From Apus apus (taxonomy: Eukaryota > Chordata > Aves > Apodiformes > Apodidae): 64,000 nt of DNA. The notes under the pieces were generated by a model. That model was not told the origin of the DNA and did not search any database. It saw only the letters and a list, made by a program, of their open reading frames with translations. Below are positions 38,590 through 51,950 of this stretch, piece after piece. How positions within the stretch are numbered: the stretch's first letter is position 1; each line of letters starts with the position of its first letter. A program made the position numbers and the translations under genes. Location of the stretch: positions 108,525,652 through 108,589,651 of the forward strand of contig NC_067285.1 in assembly GCF_020740795.1 (NCBI RefSeq), given 5' to 3'.

Positions 38590-39012
38590 GAATCACAGAA
38601 TCTTAGGGGTTGGAAGGGACCTCGAAAGATCACCTAGTCCAACCCCCCTGCCAGAGCAGGATCACCCAGAGCACATCACACAGGAACGTGTCCAGGAGGG
38701 TTTGAATGTCTCCAGAGAAGGAGACTCCACAACCTCTTTGGGCAGCCTGTTCCAGTGCTCTGTCACTCTCACAGGAAGGAAGTTTTTTCTGATATTTACA
38801 CAGAACCTCCTGTGTTCCAGTTTGCACCCATTGCCCCTTGTCCTTTCACTGGTTATCACTGAAAAAAACCTGGCTCCATCCTCCTGACACTTGCCCTTAA
38901 CGTATTTGTAAACATTGATGAGGTCACCCCTCAGTCTCTTCTTCTCCAAGCTAAAGAGACCCACCTCCCTCAGCCTTTCCTCATCAGGAAGAAGTTCCAC
39001 TCCCTCAATCAG
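38590..39012 (-). mobile_element. CR1 LINE 3' fragment, antisense, longest and best preserved
   Basis: The + strand begins 'gaatcacagaatcttagggg' and runs through 'ctagtccaacccccctgcc', 'ttccagtgctctgtcactct' and 'tgaggtcacccctcagtctc'. On the - strand the reverse-transcriptase C-terminal frame is open from 39000 to 38662 ([20 protein letters not shown].., [16 protein letters not shown]). The element is 5'-truncated. It is not a host gene. Confidence 0.93.
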
Positions 39013-42000
39013 CAGCTTTCAGCAGCAGAACTGGATTTCACAGTAAATCTGAAGAGTTTTCCAAAATATGTAGGTTTTTCCAGATGTTTCCACTTGACAA
39101 TGAAAAAAAGGAAGATCATAAGCCCAAAATGTTTTTTACTGAACTAGTGTGTTCTTATACAGAGGACAGGTGAACAGGTATGCTGGCTGATTCCTCTACC
39201 ATCTTTTTCTTCCTGGGGGAGCAAGTGGACCGAAGAAAGTCAGGATGTCACATAGGAAAACTTGACCAAAACATGACTCACCCAGCCTGCTGCACCTAAG
39301 CAGGATCACTAGGAGAGCAGCTACTCCCCCAGTTTCCAGGGGTCTGAGGTGGCATCTTTTCCTTTGGTAATGCAGGATTTTCCTCCCAAGGTTTTCCATG
39401 TGTCATAAATAGGGAAATAAATTCTACCATTTGTTTTCAGAAATGAAGAAAAAACTCTCTCTGTTGCTTCTACATCCATTAAAATGTGGTGAGATCGTAT
39501 TAAAGCAACATACAAGAGAAGGAAAAATGTGTTTTGTTGTTAGCATTAATAGCATTTCTTGACTAATATTTGTATCTAAACCAATGATAAACTTATCTAA
39601 TCCACAAGACTGCTTCTATTCAGCACAAAGAGAGATCTTAGAAAGTGAAGTGGAATAACCAGAGAATTTGCCTCATTTTCTTTGCTCTTATTTGAACCTC
39701 ATAAAATTTCCAGTATGCAGTACAGCAGAGTGGGACTAGAGTGAAACCAGCTAAAACCTCCCAAAAACCCTTTACACAACACAAAATAGGAATCTGCAGC
39801 CTGGTGCAAATCTGAATGCATCTTGTAAGTCCTGCAATGAATAGGAACAGCATTTCCTTGTGGCCATGGTACAAGGAACAGGGTTTTAGTTGATGGAAAA
39901 GCAAAAGGCACTCTAAATAATAAACTGCTGAGCAAGAGTGAAGTCAGGATTGCTGTGTGTATCATGTGGCTACCAGACAGGGATGCAGTGAATGGAAATG
40001 TCTCTGAAAAAAATGCATTCAACAGGGGAAATTACCCCACCTATCGGTCATTAAAAGGATTAAATCCTGATACAAAGTGACAGTCGGTATTATTTGCTTA
40101 GGCAAAAAGCTGGCTCTCTGTGTAGTTTTTGGCATCTCCAGCTGGTTTTAACAATATGGATCTGAGACAGCTAGTGTAGCTTTAATATTAAATTAGCCAG
40201 AGTCAAAATCTTGCCAAGGCCAGGCAGAAACAAAGTGTTTCTTTTTGCAAAGTTGGCTCATGGAACCACTTTCATTTCAGTAGCACCCATGTGGTAGGCA
40301 CTCCATTTCCTGCATCCATGGCAGCATTTCTCCAGGTACTGAATGTCACTTTGTCACCAGAGCTACATGCTAGTGCAGTTCGAGGGAAATCGTGCTCTCC
40401 AGGGTCAAGCAAACTGTGCCAACACCCCACCACTTGCTGGGTTAAAGGTCCTGGGTGCTTGCTGGCTCTCAGAGTGGCTGAGCACAGGGGGAAACCCGGA
40501 GACCAGCCCTTTGTTTAGAGGAGTCCCGCGCTGCAGAAATCTGAGGTCTGTTCTGAAATCTAAACAAGAGATAAAGGCTCAAGTCCTCAGCTGGTAAAAA
40601 TTAGTGCCGCTACTGTGAACTTCTGGAGCTGCTGCTGCAGTTTAGTTGCTTGTGAGACAGCTGGAGCGTGGTCTGCAGCGTGTAACTGATTCATTGCTGC
40701 GGTGTTCCAGCTCCGTGCGGAGGAACCGGCGCTGGAGAGGCTGCTCATGCTCCAGTGCTTGCTAAATATGGCTGGTGGTCTGGATTTAGCCTTGGAAAAT
40801 AAATATCAGAGGCTGTTATAACAGTTGTTACACTGCTATTTTAAAATGAGGCGGATCGTAGTTTATTTCCCTTTTTCGTATTTGGAGGCTACAGTCTGTA
40901 TTTATGGATCTTAGAGGGCAGGGTTTGGGACAGTGGGTAAAGGGGAATTATTTGTGCATTGCTGTACAACAGCACAGTATCCAAAGTGCAGAAATGTGCT
41001 TGTTATCAGTAATGTGTACTTTCCTTTCTCAGTGCTACTACTTCAAAGTGTTCCCTTGCCTTTGCTGCTGCCACCCCTCTTCCATGCTGCCCAAGGCCAG
41101 CATAAACTTCTTGTACTGACAAAACAATGCAGAACTAAACATTTAAAAAAAAATAAATTAAAATTCTCATTCTCCATAATTATTTGCTAGGCATCTTTTT
41201 AAAGGCTTAATCTAATGCCTTGACTTGGTGGGTTAGGTAAAAATTTTCTTGAGATTACCCTAAACCCCCTTCATTAGCACCTTTTTTCCTTCAGTGGCTG
41301 GTGTAAAAGCCATGAGTTGGAGCTGGAAAATGCTGTAAAATTTTGCTCATGCCACTGCTAAGTGAAATCCTAATGATTAAGAACCAGGCACAAAAGAAAA
41401 GGAGCAGCACTGAAAAAAGAGAAGACTGATATATTTAAGAAGTTTTATCATAAAGCAGAATATAGTACTTGCCAGAGAGGAGGCTGAGGTAGATATGTGA
41501 ATCAAGCTGTACCAAATCTTCACAAAACACACCTGTTTATGCCCATTGTTCTAACACTGAAAGTAAATGGGTAATATAGCTCTCTAGAGCACCAGAATCT
41601 GTCATTACTTATAGCCAGACAACGCCATGGATAATGGACTGTAATGCAATCTAAGTAGCACTGCCATGAAACCAGTGTAATTTCATTTAGATCAGAGGAT
41701 TTAGTTTGTGTGGTATAGACTTATGAATATAATAATTCTTAGTCACAACAGATTAGCCTGCCAGTGTACTGCAGCTCTCTGGGCTTTTACAGAAATGCCA
41801 GCCTCAGTTACACATTTTGTATTAGCCTGTGCCTTGTGATATGTATTAGATTTGTGATATATATGAGCTACTAAAGACCAAACTGAAATCCCTAAATCCA
41901 GTACTGTCTCAGAGATCATAACATAAACTACTCAAACAACAACAAAATTGTGCCATTAACTCAGAGGATATAGGTAATTATAAGTCATTTTGAACAAGTA

Positions 42001-42714
42001 AGAAATAAAGTCACAAAAGGCCCAAGGAACTGGGTAGAATTATCCCTATTGCAGGGAAATGTCTGTAGTCAGCAAATGAACAGCTTTCTTGTAGTGAACT
42101 ATGGTTGAAAGCTCTGGAGAACAGTGATTCCACACACATTTGTTCTTATGTGTGGAAAACAAGTAGGAAACCAGGAAAACTTCCTGGTCCATCCACTAGA
42201 AATGTCCTAGTCCAGATCCTACCATTGTTAAAAAGCTGACAGTTTCTCTTCTTTTGCTTTAATCTTGTCTAAAACAACACACAGACATTGTCTGTCCATC
42301 TCCCTTTATGTGTGTACAGCCTCACACCATCGAAAATATAATAAAGAATTCCTCTTTCTAAGCTTAAATACACCAGAAGGAAGGATGTCTGTTGTCAACC
42401 AAAGATGATAATGCTCTCTGTTCCTCACAAGGTCACACCATCCCTGTCTGAAAACCTTCGCCTTTGCCTTGTGTGCATTTCAAGAAGCTTTGTAGCATTT
42501 TAAGCTACCATAGACTGCAGGACAAGTGTGCTTTAAGGCACCTCCACAATCCTGGTGCTAACCAGAGAAGGGGTCTTGGTGGATGTTGCTTTGGCCTGTT
42601 TTCAATCCATGTGCCAGGGTCCCAGAGGCTAGAAAATGAGGGCAAACTCGGGGAGGGTGGAATAAGGAGGTTGGGAGTCGACATTTATACCTGTGGTACC
42701 TCCTGGATGAAAGC
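39013..42714. other. non-coding stretch, no gene seen
   Basis: No supported exon. It includes a weak CpG cluster at about 40370-40860, listed separately. Otherwise it looks like unique intergenic or intronic sequence. Confidence 0.45.
40370..40860. promoter_or_regulatory. weak CpG cluster, possible promoter or enhancer
   Basis: CpG dinucleotides are clearly denser here than in the surrounding tens of kilobases (for example within 40660-40740). No TATA box, start codon in good context or convincing splice donor identifies a transcript. It could be an untranslated first exon of a neighbour, a lncRNA promoter or chance. Confidence 0.3.
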
Positions 42715-42791
42715 TGGCTTGTAACTGGAGCTCATGGTCAGGTTTAGAGCCCTTCCAACTTTAACCATTCTATGATTCTATGATTCTATGA
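42715..42791 (+). mobile_element. CR1 3' tail fragment, sense
   Basis: A short 3' end remnant ('agcccttccaactttaacc') followed by exactly three ATTCTATG units at 42767-42790, the diagnostic avian CR1 tail. Confidence 0.85.
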
Positions 42792-45700
42792 AATGCAAGT
42801 TGGCACTTCTCACCAGTGTCTTTCTTTCGAGTGTCAAATCAATTCTCAGTTTGAAGTTTTGCACTGAAGTGTAAGGAAGACAGTAATGACCATGTTTTAT
42901 CATTGCTATAGTCCAAAGGTTTTGTAACTGTGGAAATTATATGGAAAAAAAAAATCTTGAGGGACTTAAGACTTGCATAAAAAAGAAACCATTTGGGTTT
43001 ATTTAGCTACTGCATATTGGATCACTGAATAGAAACTTGATAGTAGTGCAGGAACATAGTAACTTTTTTTTTAACTTGTTTTTATTCCTTGTATTTTAAC
43101 TCCACAGAAATTCAGAATACAGTCTCTGTGACCCACAAGTGTAGTTTGTTCTCAGCTTGTAATGCATGTATGAAAAAGGCATTTGTCTGCTTAGCCAAGG
43201 ACCACTTGTATTCATGGCATATGGAGCTGAACTTTTCCTGCTTTCTTTTCTGGCCAAAAATGCATTGGGTCAAACTTTTATCTGTTGGAAGAGTGATGAT
43301 TGCAGTTACACCAGCAATGAATAAGACCCATAGATTATTTTTAGGCCAGCTAATGATACCAGGAAAACAATTCTGATGACTGTAAGTTTTGCTTACATTA
43401 ATATATTAAAAGTGGGTAGATGCAAACAGATGGCATCGGTTGCTTTGTCGCTTCCTGGCAGAGCTGGCCTCATTAAAACAGCAATTTTGCTGAAGCTTTT
43501 GTGCCTGTGATTAAAGCTGCCAAAACTTTTAAACAGGCAGAGTTTCAAAGTGATAGTTGGGATGGTTTCCAAATGTATCTGGCATAGTACAGAACTCCAC
43601 ATTAGACTTATAAAGCTGGATGTTTTTGAGAAGAAAGGAGATCTTTCATTTACCCAATAGGCATTTTAATCATTTCATATGTCATCTGCTCTGTTTGTAA
43701 GAATGTTTGTTTCCCTCCAAAGAAAACAATCAAGAGATGTAATGAAGAATTATTTAGTAAATGGTTTGCTAGATGGCTGTAATATCACTGATGCTTCTTC
43801 TCTGAGGTTGGTCAGAAACAAAATAGGGTGAAAATGTTCCTAGAAACGAAATTTCACACATGAGTGTGGGCTAGAGGGAGAGATGAATATTGGGAATCCT
43901 GAGTGCAGCTTTTACTGCTGCTCAGTGCTGCAGAGTGCTGACAATTACCAGACTTTACTCAAACTGCAGCTTGCTTCTATTGCAGCGAGCGGTGGTGCTT
44001 CTGGTGGGAAGAGCAACACTGTTCTCAGGGTGAATTCGTGGGTATTTGCAAAAACGTGGGTGCTTCTTGCCCAAAGGAGAGGTGCCTTTTGGTCGTGCAC
44101 TCCTGCAAGATGCCTTTACCACTCAGCTCCAGGGCAACCATGAGCAAACAATTGTAACCTTTTTGTTGCCTGTTTTTTCACTATGAAGGTGATTTTACTT
44201 AAATTAATTAATTAATTAATTTTATTATTTTTCTTTTTTTATGGGGGAGGCAAATGTTATAACTTGTCTGAAGATAAACTGCTGCAGGATACTAGGAAAT
44301 TACAAACTACCTTCAAGTGGCTGTAAAACAGATAGATACAAGGGTAGAGGATAGATGTGGGTTGACATTTGTAAGTTGAGGCTGAATCTGGACGATGTTA
44401 TATTAGTAGAAAATATTTCATCTACCTGTAATTTTGAGCAAGTTAAAAACGGAAGGGTTGCTTTTTGCTGACAATTAGCAGATTAAGACTCAGATCTGAT
44501 CGTGGGAGGTACTGAATGAAAACTCAGCTGAATCTGTTGAGTGGAAAACTTACTTGACATTTGGAGAAATGAACCCATTATTTTATAGGTCTCAAATACA
44601 TAGCAAACATTTTAATTCCCTTGGTCACAGGGCCACATAGAAGGCTCTGAATTTTGATATAGAGTATCTGGCCTTAGGAAAGAGATTATGCTTCCACATG
44701 TGCTAGGTCTATTGTAGTTAATGACATACTAGAAACCCAGTTTTAATGGGTTCACAGATTATTTATTACAGGAGCAGAACATCATAAATTTGATAACCAG
44801 ATCCTACTAATTAGCCAAAATATGTAAGAAACACATTGGTGTAATTGTATTTGTGCTGTATTCACTTGTGTGAAATAGTTTAATTTATGGGAATTTCCAT
44901 TCAAAGGCAAACCCTGCAATAGTATATGCTTCTGTTTGTACATGTACCAGATCTTACACAGGCATGCAAAATTCTACTACAAAATACTGGTGTCTCCAGG
45001 GGGGAAAAAGGACTAGTTTACAACTACAGTTTACAGAATATTTAACTTTGGCAAATCTCGGAAAGAGGAGTTTTGAACACAGCTGTGTTTCTGCAAATTT
45101 ATAGAAAAATATGGCCCCGGTAATAGAAGGAGAAACTTAAAAAACAATTAATGAGAGTCTCTGTCACAGATTTATTAACACTGGTCCTGGAGATGTGAAG
45201 GTCAGGATGTCAGACATAATTCTTTGCCATCACACTGTTTGACCCATCTTCTAAGAGCAACTCAGCGTGAAGGAGTTTCTATGTGCTCTCTGAAAGTTTT
45301 ATATATTTTGAAATAAAATCTGAGAGTGATTCTATGTAGAAGATGAAACAAACCAATAGTGTCAGTGAAAGGTAGTTTGTTGCTTGAAATGACCCATTCG
45401 CACAGGGCTGTGTTTTTTGGACAAATATGAAAAAATTAATGGTAGAACCATCTCCAGTTCTAAATCGAAACCAAGAATCCCATCCAAATTAGTGGAATGA
45501 ACTGCCAGTAATAGATAGTCTTGTGGGATTAATTTTAGTTCAGAAGAAGAAGAAGAGGGTGGAGAAAGGAACTCAACCAAACTGTGCAAAACCACTTTTT
45601 CCATGCAGTGGGTGATTCTTCCATCCAATTCTTTCCTGCTTTTGCAACAGAAGTTGCAAATTACTTCATTTGGACACATACTTAAGGAAAAATTGTGGTA

Positions 45701-48700
45701 TCATTAGGAAAGACCTCATGTTCTCCTCAGGACGGCATATTGTTTCCTTTCAGTCCCTCAAAGCAATTTAACTGGCTTACTGGACAAACAATGGCATGCA
45801 GGGTGCTTTCCCCAAGAAAGAAACACCTTTGAATGCATTAATCACTCTTACTACTCGTGAAATTCCCAGCTCTTCTTGCATGGCTGATTTTCATGAGCAG
45901 CAGCAATGGCTTCCCTTATTCTTCACATGAGGAATTTGCACCATCTTCTCCCTGATGAGAAAAAGGTGGAAACTACCAAATTCTGATGGTTCAGTGATCT
46001 CAGGCTTAGGTGTGATCAGCTGGGTCTTGGGCCTACACTTTGAAGCTGTTTGGCAGCTTATGTTGTCAGGATACCCAACCACCCACTAAGTGGCCATGAC
46101 AGGCAGCAAGAAGGAGATGGAAGTGGTTTTCCGTTCATCAAAAGCCAAAAACTTGACCCTAGCAGAGCTACAGTTCTGTGTGATGTGCCTCCAACTAACT
46201 GACACTGCATGGGGTTGTGCTTAGCCCTGGTCTTGGATCCCAGACATGGTCTTGCATTGAGAAGGTGGCAGGTTATAGGATGCAGATGACCCACCCATCT
46301 TTTCATTGAATTTTCTTGAAAGTTATTCACAGGACAAAAACCACAAAAAGTCCAAAGGGTTATAAGAGGTCATACTTGAGTTCTGATTCCTTAGTATTTG
46401 GCTGCATAAAATACAAAAGCACAAGCAATTAGGAAGCTGACCTGTCATCTCTGAGGGCTGCAGGGAAAGCAGGACCAGAAACATGATAGTATTTCTCAAA
46501 GGTCACTGAAACCAGTAAGCCATATCACAAAATCTGGAGACCTGAAGGACTTATTTGAATATTAAGGCTGAAATCCTTACTCTGAAACAGCTGGCAGAGT
46601 AGCTGCCTGCTCTCCATGTACTTATGTGTATGCACAAAGATATGGGTGTAAACTTTCAGATTTCCAAATGCTAGTTTATGTCATGAATCTTGAACTAATG
46701 TTAAGCCTATTCCATCTGAAAGAATGAGTTGAGACTCAGGAGAATGAAAGGTCCAGTTCTACAAGTAATTCCAAATAAAAATATAGACCAGAAAGGAGAG
46801 AAAGAGTAACCAAAACACCATTTTCAGTGCTCCTCTAGACCTTGAAGGACCCTCAGTCTCAGAACGCTGTGCTTCCTTTGTTCTTTGACAGCAAATGTCC
46901 CTTGATCCTTGTGATGTTTTGTTAACCTGCTATTTTAGATGTCTAGTATTCCAGGAAAGTGAATGGTCCAATAACCAGACTTTCTTACATCCTCTTTCCT
47001 AGAAAATATGATGGTTCATTTGAAACATGGGTGTGGTTAGCAGCAGCTATTTTACACCAGTTTTATTGACTGCATTTTGAAATGATTGACTGAGTTCAGA
47101 GTAAGTTTCTCTGGTGTTACAGAGAAATTATGGTTGTGCAAGTAGATTCAATATTTAAACTCTTTCCTATCTGATTTTGTCCATCAAAAGCCATATGTCA
47201 TCTCATGCTTGATGGGTTATATCAGTAATTGTCTGCCTGAAGCACAGTGTGGGAGCAGAAGGGACAGTTCCCATTCAGCAGCATTTCAGAGCTGTTAAAA
47301 GACAGTCACAGAAGGGATGAGTTGTGTCTCCACCTTCCTTTGGCCAGGTATATCCAGGGCTTGCCAAACAAACACAAACAAAGCATTGTAGTCTGCCCAA
47401 AAGAAAAACATTTGCTAATGGGGAAATAGAGCCCTTGGTGGAAAAATGAGACTCAGAAACAACACTCAACTGTACGAAAGCTTTAATCCATCACTTTTCT
47501 GGTGTGTCAGGGTGCCAGGTTAAGGAGACAGGTGGGGTATTTGTTGTTTGGAAATGCCATGCCCCCAGTGACTTGCTGTTTTCTGCTTGACAAGAAATAA
47601 CCTCACTCCACCCAAAAAAACCCCCAACACCCTGTTTTGTAATCATATCAGTCAGAGACCTGCAGCAGATTTTTCTTTTTACACTCTTGAGCCTTTGAAG
47701 AAATGTGGAAATCAAATAAAATCCTGTTCTTGGTGGGGTATAGTGGTGCAATTTCTCCTTCACCCCAGCTGAAAAAGATGTGAGAGGTGAGCAGTGACCA
47801 ATGTAAGGAAGCCACAGCTCGTCTAAATTAGCTTCTACAACCAGTACAGAAATCCCATCTAGGCTGCTCTGCACTGCAGCTCCAGTGATCCTAAACCTGG
47901 TATTTTTAAGCTAGCATAAGTGCTTTGTGTCACCGTAATATTATAAAGCCACTAGTGTACACCAGTGAAAGGGAAATCCACCTCCTGAGCACCTAGACAC
48001 TTAATTTATTCAGAGAAATCCCTGCCTCCAGCAGTATTCCTCTTTACAAGGATTCCTTTCTAGGTGGATTGATTTTCTTGTGAAGTGAAATGCTTTTTCC
48101 AGGTTCACTTGCATTTGTTTCTATGCAGGGGAAGAGGCATCCAAAGCGACTTTGCAAAAATGTGCATATTAAGTCCTTGTTCTTACAAAGGTCCTTATAC
48201 ATGCTGGGGGAAGTCTGAAGAGCTAAAAATGGATGTAATCACTCTGGAAATTGCCAGAACAGTGCAACGGGCCTCAGTGTAAATAAAAATCAGGCAATAG
48301 CTGGCAAAGCTGTGCTTCATGATGTTCCTTCCCAGAAGAAGCCCTCGCTCTGCTGAAAGCACCAGAAAAAAGGGAACTTGGAAGAAAATCAAGAGGGCAA
48401 AGGAGGGAGAAGAAAAGAAACATTTTGCAGATCAATATCCCTGTCAAAGGCAAATATTTTTCTCCTGTTTTGTCTGGCACAGACAGTTTTGGAGGGGATA
48501 TTTTTAGAATATGTTACATGAATTTTTGATTACCTTGAGAGATTTATTTTCTGCCAAAACAAAGGCATCGTATTTCTCCAACTAGAATGTGGCACTTATT
48601 GTGAAGAAGGCCAAATCTTGCACATAATCATTGAGGTCATATGCAAATAAAAGGCACCATACCCTGTGTAAATTCCCATTTTAGCTATTCTTACAACATT

Positions 48701-49124
48701 TCTCATTTATAATGTTGTAACTATTTTATGAAGGGCTCTCTGGGACTAGTTCATTAAACCATAACCAGCCTATTTTCCTTCAGCTCCTGCTGAGGAAATG
48801 CCTTCAAGGAATATTTTGAGATTTAAAAACTTTAAAAACCAAAATGAAATGCTTTTTAGCAGTTTAGTTTGAATCCAGGCTTTAAATGTTTTAATATCAG
48901 TAATATCATGTTCATCTGCTGCTGTCACAGTCCAATGAAGCAGTGATGGGGTCTGCAGGGTGGGAGATGCAGGAGGAGGTCCCTGTGCTGGTTCTTCTCG
49001 TCCTTCAAGTGACCAAATGCTACCATGTGCTGCATAAACATGCTCTAGCGGGTGTTGTGATGTATTTTTTGTCTTAGTTTTATTTGGGTTTTTTTGGGGG
49101 TTTGTTTTTTCTTCTTTCCATCTG
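42792..49124. other. non-coding stretch, no gene seen
   Basis: No supported exon on either strand. An AATT tetranucleotide run lies near 44202-44221. The open frames present are short and lack recognisable motifs. Confidence 0.45.
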
Positions 49125-49191
49125 GATGGAAGTTTGGACTTGGTGATCTCAGAAGTCTTCTTCCAACCATAAAAATTCTGTGATTCTGTGA
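49125..49191 (+). mobile_element. CR1 3' end fragment, sense
   Basis: 'gacttggtgatctcagaagt', 'cttcttccaaccataaaaat' and two ATTCTGTG units (49175-49190) mark the last 60-70 bases of a CR1. A 193-codon open frame on the other strand runs through it and is not real. Confidence 0.82.
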
Positions 49192-49740
49192 AAAAAGAAG
49201 GTGCCACAGCCCTGCTAATCCCTCTGCACAGCCAGTGCTTTTCAGTACTCACCATTTTATCAGCCCCCAGTCCCTCTCCTTCCCCTCCATCTCCCCTGCC
49301 CCAGCCTTTATCAGATTTCATTTTTTGTCTTTTCTCTGAAAAAAAACCCACATTTGTCTGGCTTGTTGAAAGTCTTGTGGGAGTTGTGTTGTCTCATGCG
49401 ATTTGTGCATGAAGAGACCAAGGCAGGAGCTACTGCATTATAAAAATATTTCTTGTACATAAGTACTATTCCTCGGGTATGGCATGTAACACTTATTAAT
49501 GGTGTATTCCAGTTCCACTCCTGGGTCAACAGGAATTATTAGGTATAAAGACACAGAGATTACTGTCCCTGCTAACTCCTGTCTGGGATCACAGCTTCCT
49601 CCTGTTCTTCTGAGCTGTCTTGCTCTGGCCACTTACAGACATCAAGAAAAAGAAAGCACTTCAGCAGAGAAATTAAAACCAGCTTCTTTGTGTAAATTCA
49701 AGGAAATGATTTTGTATGTTCTGAAGCTGTACCCAAAATA

Positions 49741-49971
49741 TCTCCTTCCTTCCTTCCTTCCTTCCTTCCTTCCTTCCTTCCTTCCTTCCTTCCTTCCTTC
49801 CTTCCTTCCTTCCTTCCTTCCTTCCTTCCTTCCTTCCTTCCTTCCTTCCTTCCTTCCTTCCTTCCTTCCTTCCTTCCTTCCTTCCTTCCTTCCTTCCTTC
49901 CTTCCTTCCTTCCTTCCTTCCTTCCTTCCTTCCTTCCTTCCTTCCTTCCTTCCTTCCTTCCTTTTTTTTTT
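49741..49971 (+). repeat. perfect (CCTT)55 array in a 231-base pyrimidine tract
   Basis: 49744-49963 is 55 uninterrupted copies of CCTT, with no substitution visible. Short flanking pyrimidines, including a T run to 49971, extend the pure pyrimidine strand to 231 bases. Such tracts are highly length-variable and can form triplex (H-DNA). Long open frames of LPSF or RKEG repeats in this span are artefacts of the array. Confidence 0.98.
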
Positions 49972-50766
49972 GCACCTCTGTGCAATAATAGGACTAGAGA
50001 AGAGTGGTGGGAAAATTTTGTACTTTGGGTCTTGCAGTGTGAATTTTCTGTCTCTTCCTTTCTGCACAAAATCTTGTAAGCTTATTTATAGTTATCTGCC
50101 ATCTCTGCTTTGTGTTTTAGGTGCTGTTTCTGCAATCCCCACTTCAGAAATATCTCCCCACCCATGCCCCATTGCTGCCTTGGCTCTTCCAAAACTGCAG
50201 ACCTTTGTTTAAGCAGCACTCTTACCCCACAACCAGACTGGGTCCTTTGTCCTAATCTGAATGACAGAGCTCAGCAAATTATTTTTCACTTTAGCCTGTA
50301 CAGGCTGCCAGCTCTTCCAGTCATCACTGGACTCCTGTTTCAACAGAACTGACAATAAAGAAGTTCTGGCTATTCCACTGTACCTGATAAAAATCTTTAT
50401 TTTGTGGATAACAGTAAGAAAACCTCCAGGTAAAGTCAAACACTTCCAGGAGGGTGAAAAGAAAACCTGTCTGAATGGCTTGAATGACAGATCCACTTTC
50501 TTCATGAGATAGATAAAACATACTGTGCTGGTGCCATCTGGAAGCTGCTCAAAATCCCCAGCCCTGGTGCAAGGCTGCCTGATGCCTTCCTCCCTTGCTC
50601 CCATCCCTTCTTGCACTCACAGTGGGCACAGAGCATGGCAGAAGTGATTTTATATCACTAATTGCTGCTGCCATGCTCTGTTAGCAATTTGTGGCTTGTT
50701 TTCCTGACATGATCTGAAGGCAAAAACAACTCCTTGGATTGCACCCTTATCACAGAACAGCACAGA

Positions 50767-50832
50767 GTAGGATAGGACAGGACAGGACAGGTAGCACAGG
50801 ATAGGACAGGATAGGACAGGATAGGACAGAAC
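50767..50832 (+). repeat. GGATAGGACA-type minisatellite at a CR1 end
   Basis: Degenerate tandem units of 5 and 10 bases (GGACA and GGATAGGACA), with one GTAGCACA interruption. It abuts the 3' end of the CR1 fragment that follows, so it probably grew from that element's tail repeat. Confidence 0.85.
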
Positions 50833-50950
50833 AGATTGTTATATTTGAGTTGGAAGAGACCTACAACAATAACGTAGTCCAACAGTCTGAGCACTTCAGG
50901 GCTGACCAACAGTTAAAACATTGTTCAAATGCCTCTTAAACACTGAGAGG
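50833..50950 (-). mobile_element. CR1 subfamily fragment, antisense
   Basis: 'gagttggaagagacctacaa', 'agtccaacagtctgagcact', 'cagggctgaccaacagttaa' and 'aatgcctcttaaacactgag' match, in reverse complement, a CR1 subfamily known from chicken. It is a different subfamily from the 38590-39012 copy. Confidence 0.85.
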
Positions 50951-51879
50951 CTTGGGACAAGCACTGTCATTTTCTGATTTTCACCCTCTTTCTGGTTTCT
51001 TTGCTTTCCAGCCATAGACTGTATGGCCAAGGATTTAGGGCACCTGAGAATATCCTAATTGCCTTCCCCTAAGTGCAAACATTCTGCTCAAGGGACAAGA
51101 AACTGAAGGACGAAGGTTCTCCTTGTGTGCAGCAGCAGGCATCTCCTACTGATGTGAGATTATAGACCCTTTCCACAAAGGTAATCCTTAAATTCAAAAG
51201 GATGGAGAGAGCACCTGAACATGAGAGTAGCACATGGTGTTACAGAGGCCTGAGAGCCCTGTGGTATGCAGGGCATGTCCAGCATGTTCCCAGTCATCAG
51301 ATCCCAAATTTATGTCACTTAGTTACTTTGTAAATGCTAATGAGGGAAAAAGACCCTCTCTAGGTGTATGAGGTTCCCTTTCACTAGCTCCCCACATTTG
51401 CATACAGAGCTGACTTCAGCTTGTAATGGATACCAAATTGTCTGGATGAATCTTTGTTACAAAGCTGCCCTTCTGCTTCTCAAGCATTTCTTTCCTTTAC
51501 TGGCCACCACTGGAACTGCACTTTGGCTAAAAGGAAGGCAATAATCAGTAACTCTACAGAAGTCAGACACAAGCACTGATTTTGCATCAGAACATTATTT
51601 ACTACCCCAAGCAGTGCAAACTGGTTACGTTTGAACCAGTAGTTAAATCCTTCTGGGGAGTTTATTACAGAATTTCATCCTTAATGCAGGTATTTTAGGT
51701 TTCCTATAGAAAGGCTTTCACTCTCTATGACATTGTTTTACAGACTAATTTCTAAGGAATATTTTCTTTTTTTAGCCCTTTTCAGTTCTACAAGGCTTTG
51801 CCATGAACATCAGGAGTCCTGAGGGATTCCAAGACTGCTGCTGATCATCTTTGAGGATGTGTCAATATGAGTGTCTGAA

Positions 51880-51950
51880 GATCATAGAAACATACAATTG
51901 TTTTGGCTGGAAATGACCTTGAAGATGCAGGTTATCACTGCTCTACCTCA
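51880..51950 (-). mobile_element. short CR1 3' remnant, antisense
   Basis: 'gatcatagaaacatacaatt' followed by 'ttggctggaaatgaccttga' is a diverged reverse-complement CR1 3' end. Confidence 0.65.

Noticed and set aside
38662-39000. 112-codon - strand open frame with reverse-transcriptase-like text
   Set aside because: It is the C-terminal remnant of a 5'-truncated CR1, annotated as mobile element, not a host gene.
48770-49351. 193-codon - strand open frame, the longest non-repeat frame
   Set aside because: It runs through a CR1 tail and Lys/Asn-rich low complexity, with no domain or splice support.
49499-50212. 237-codon + strand open frame and matching - strand frames (49642-50067 and others)
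   Set aside because: They exist only because the CCTT array has no stop codon in any frame; the protein is pure LPSF or RKEG repeat.
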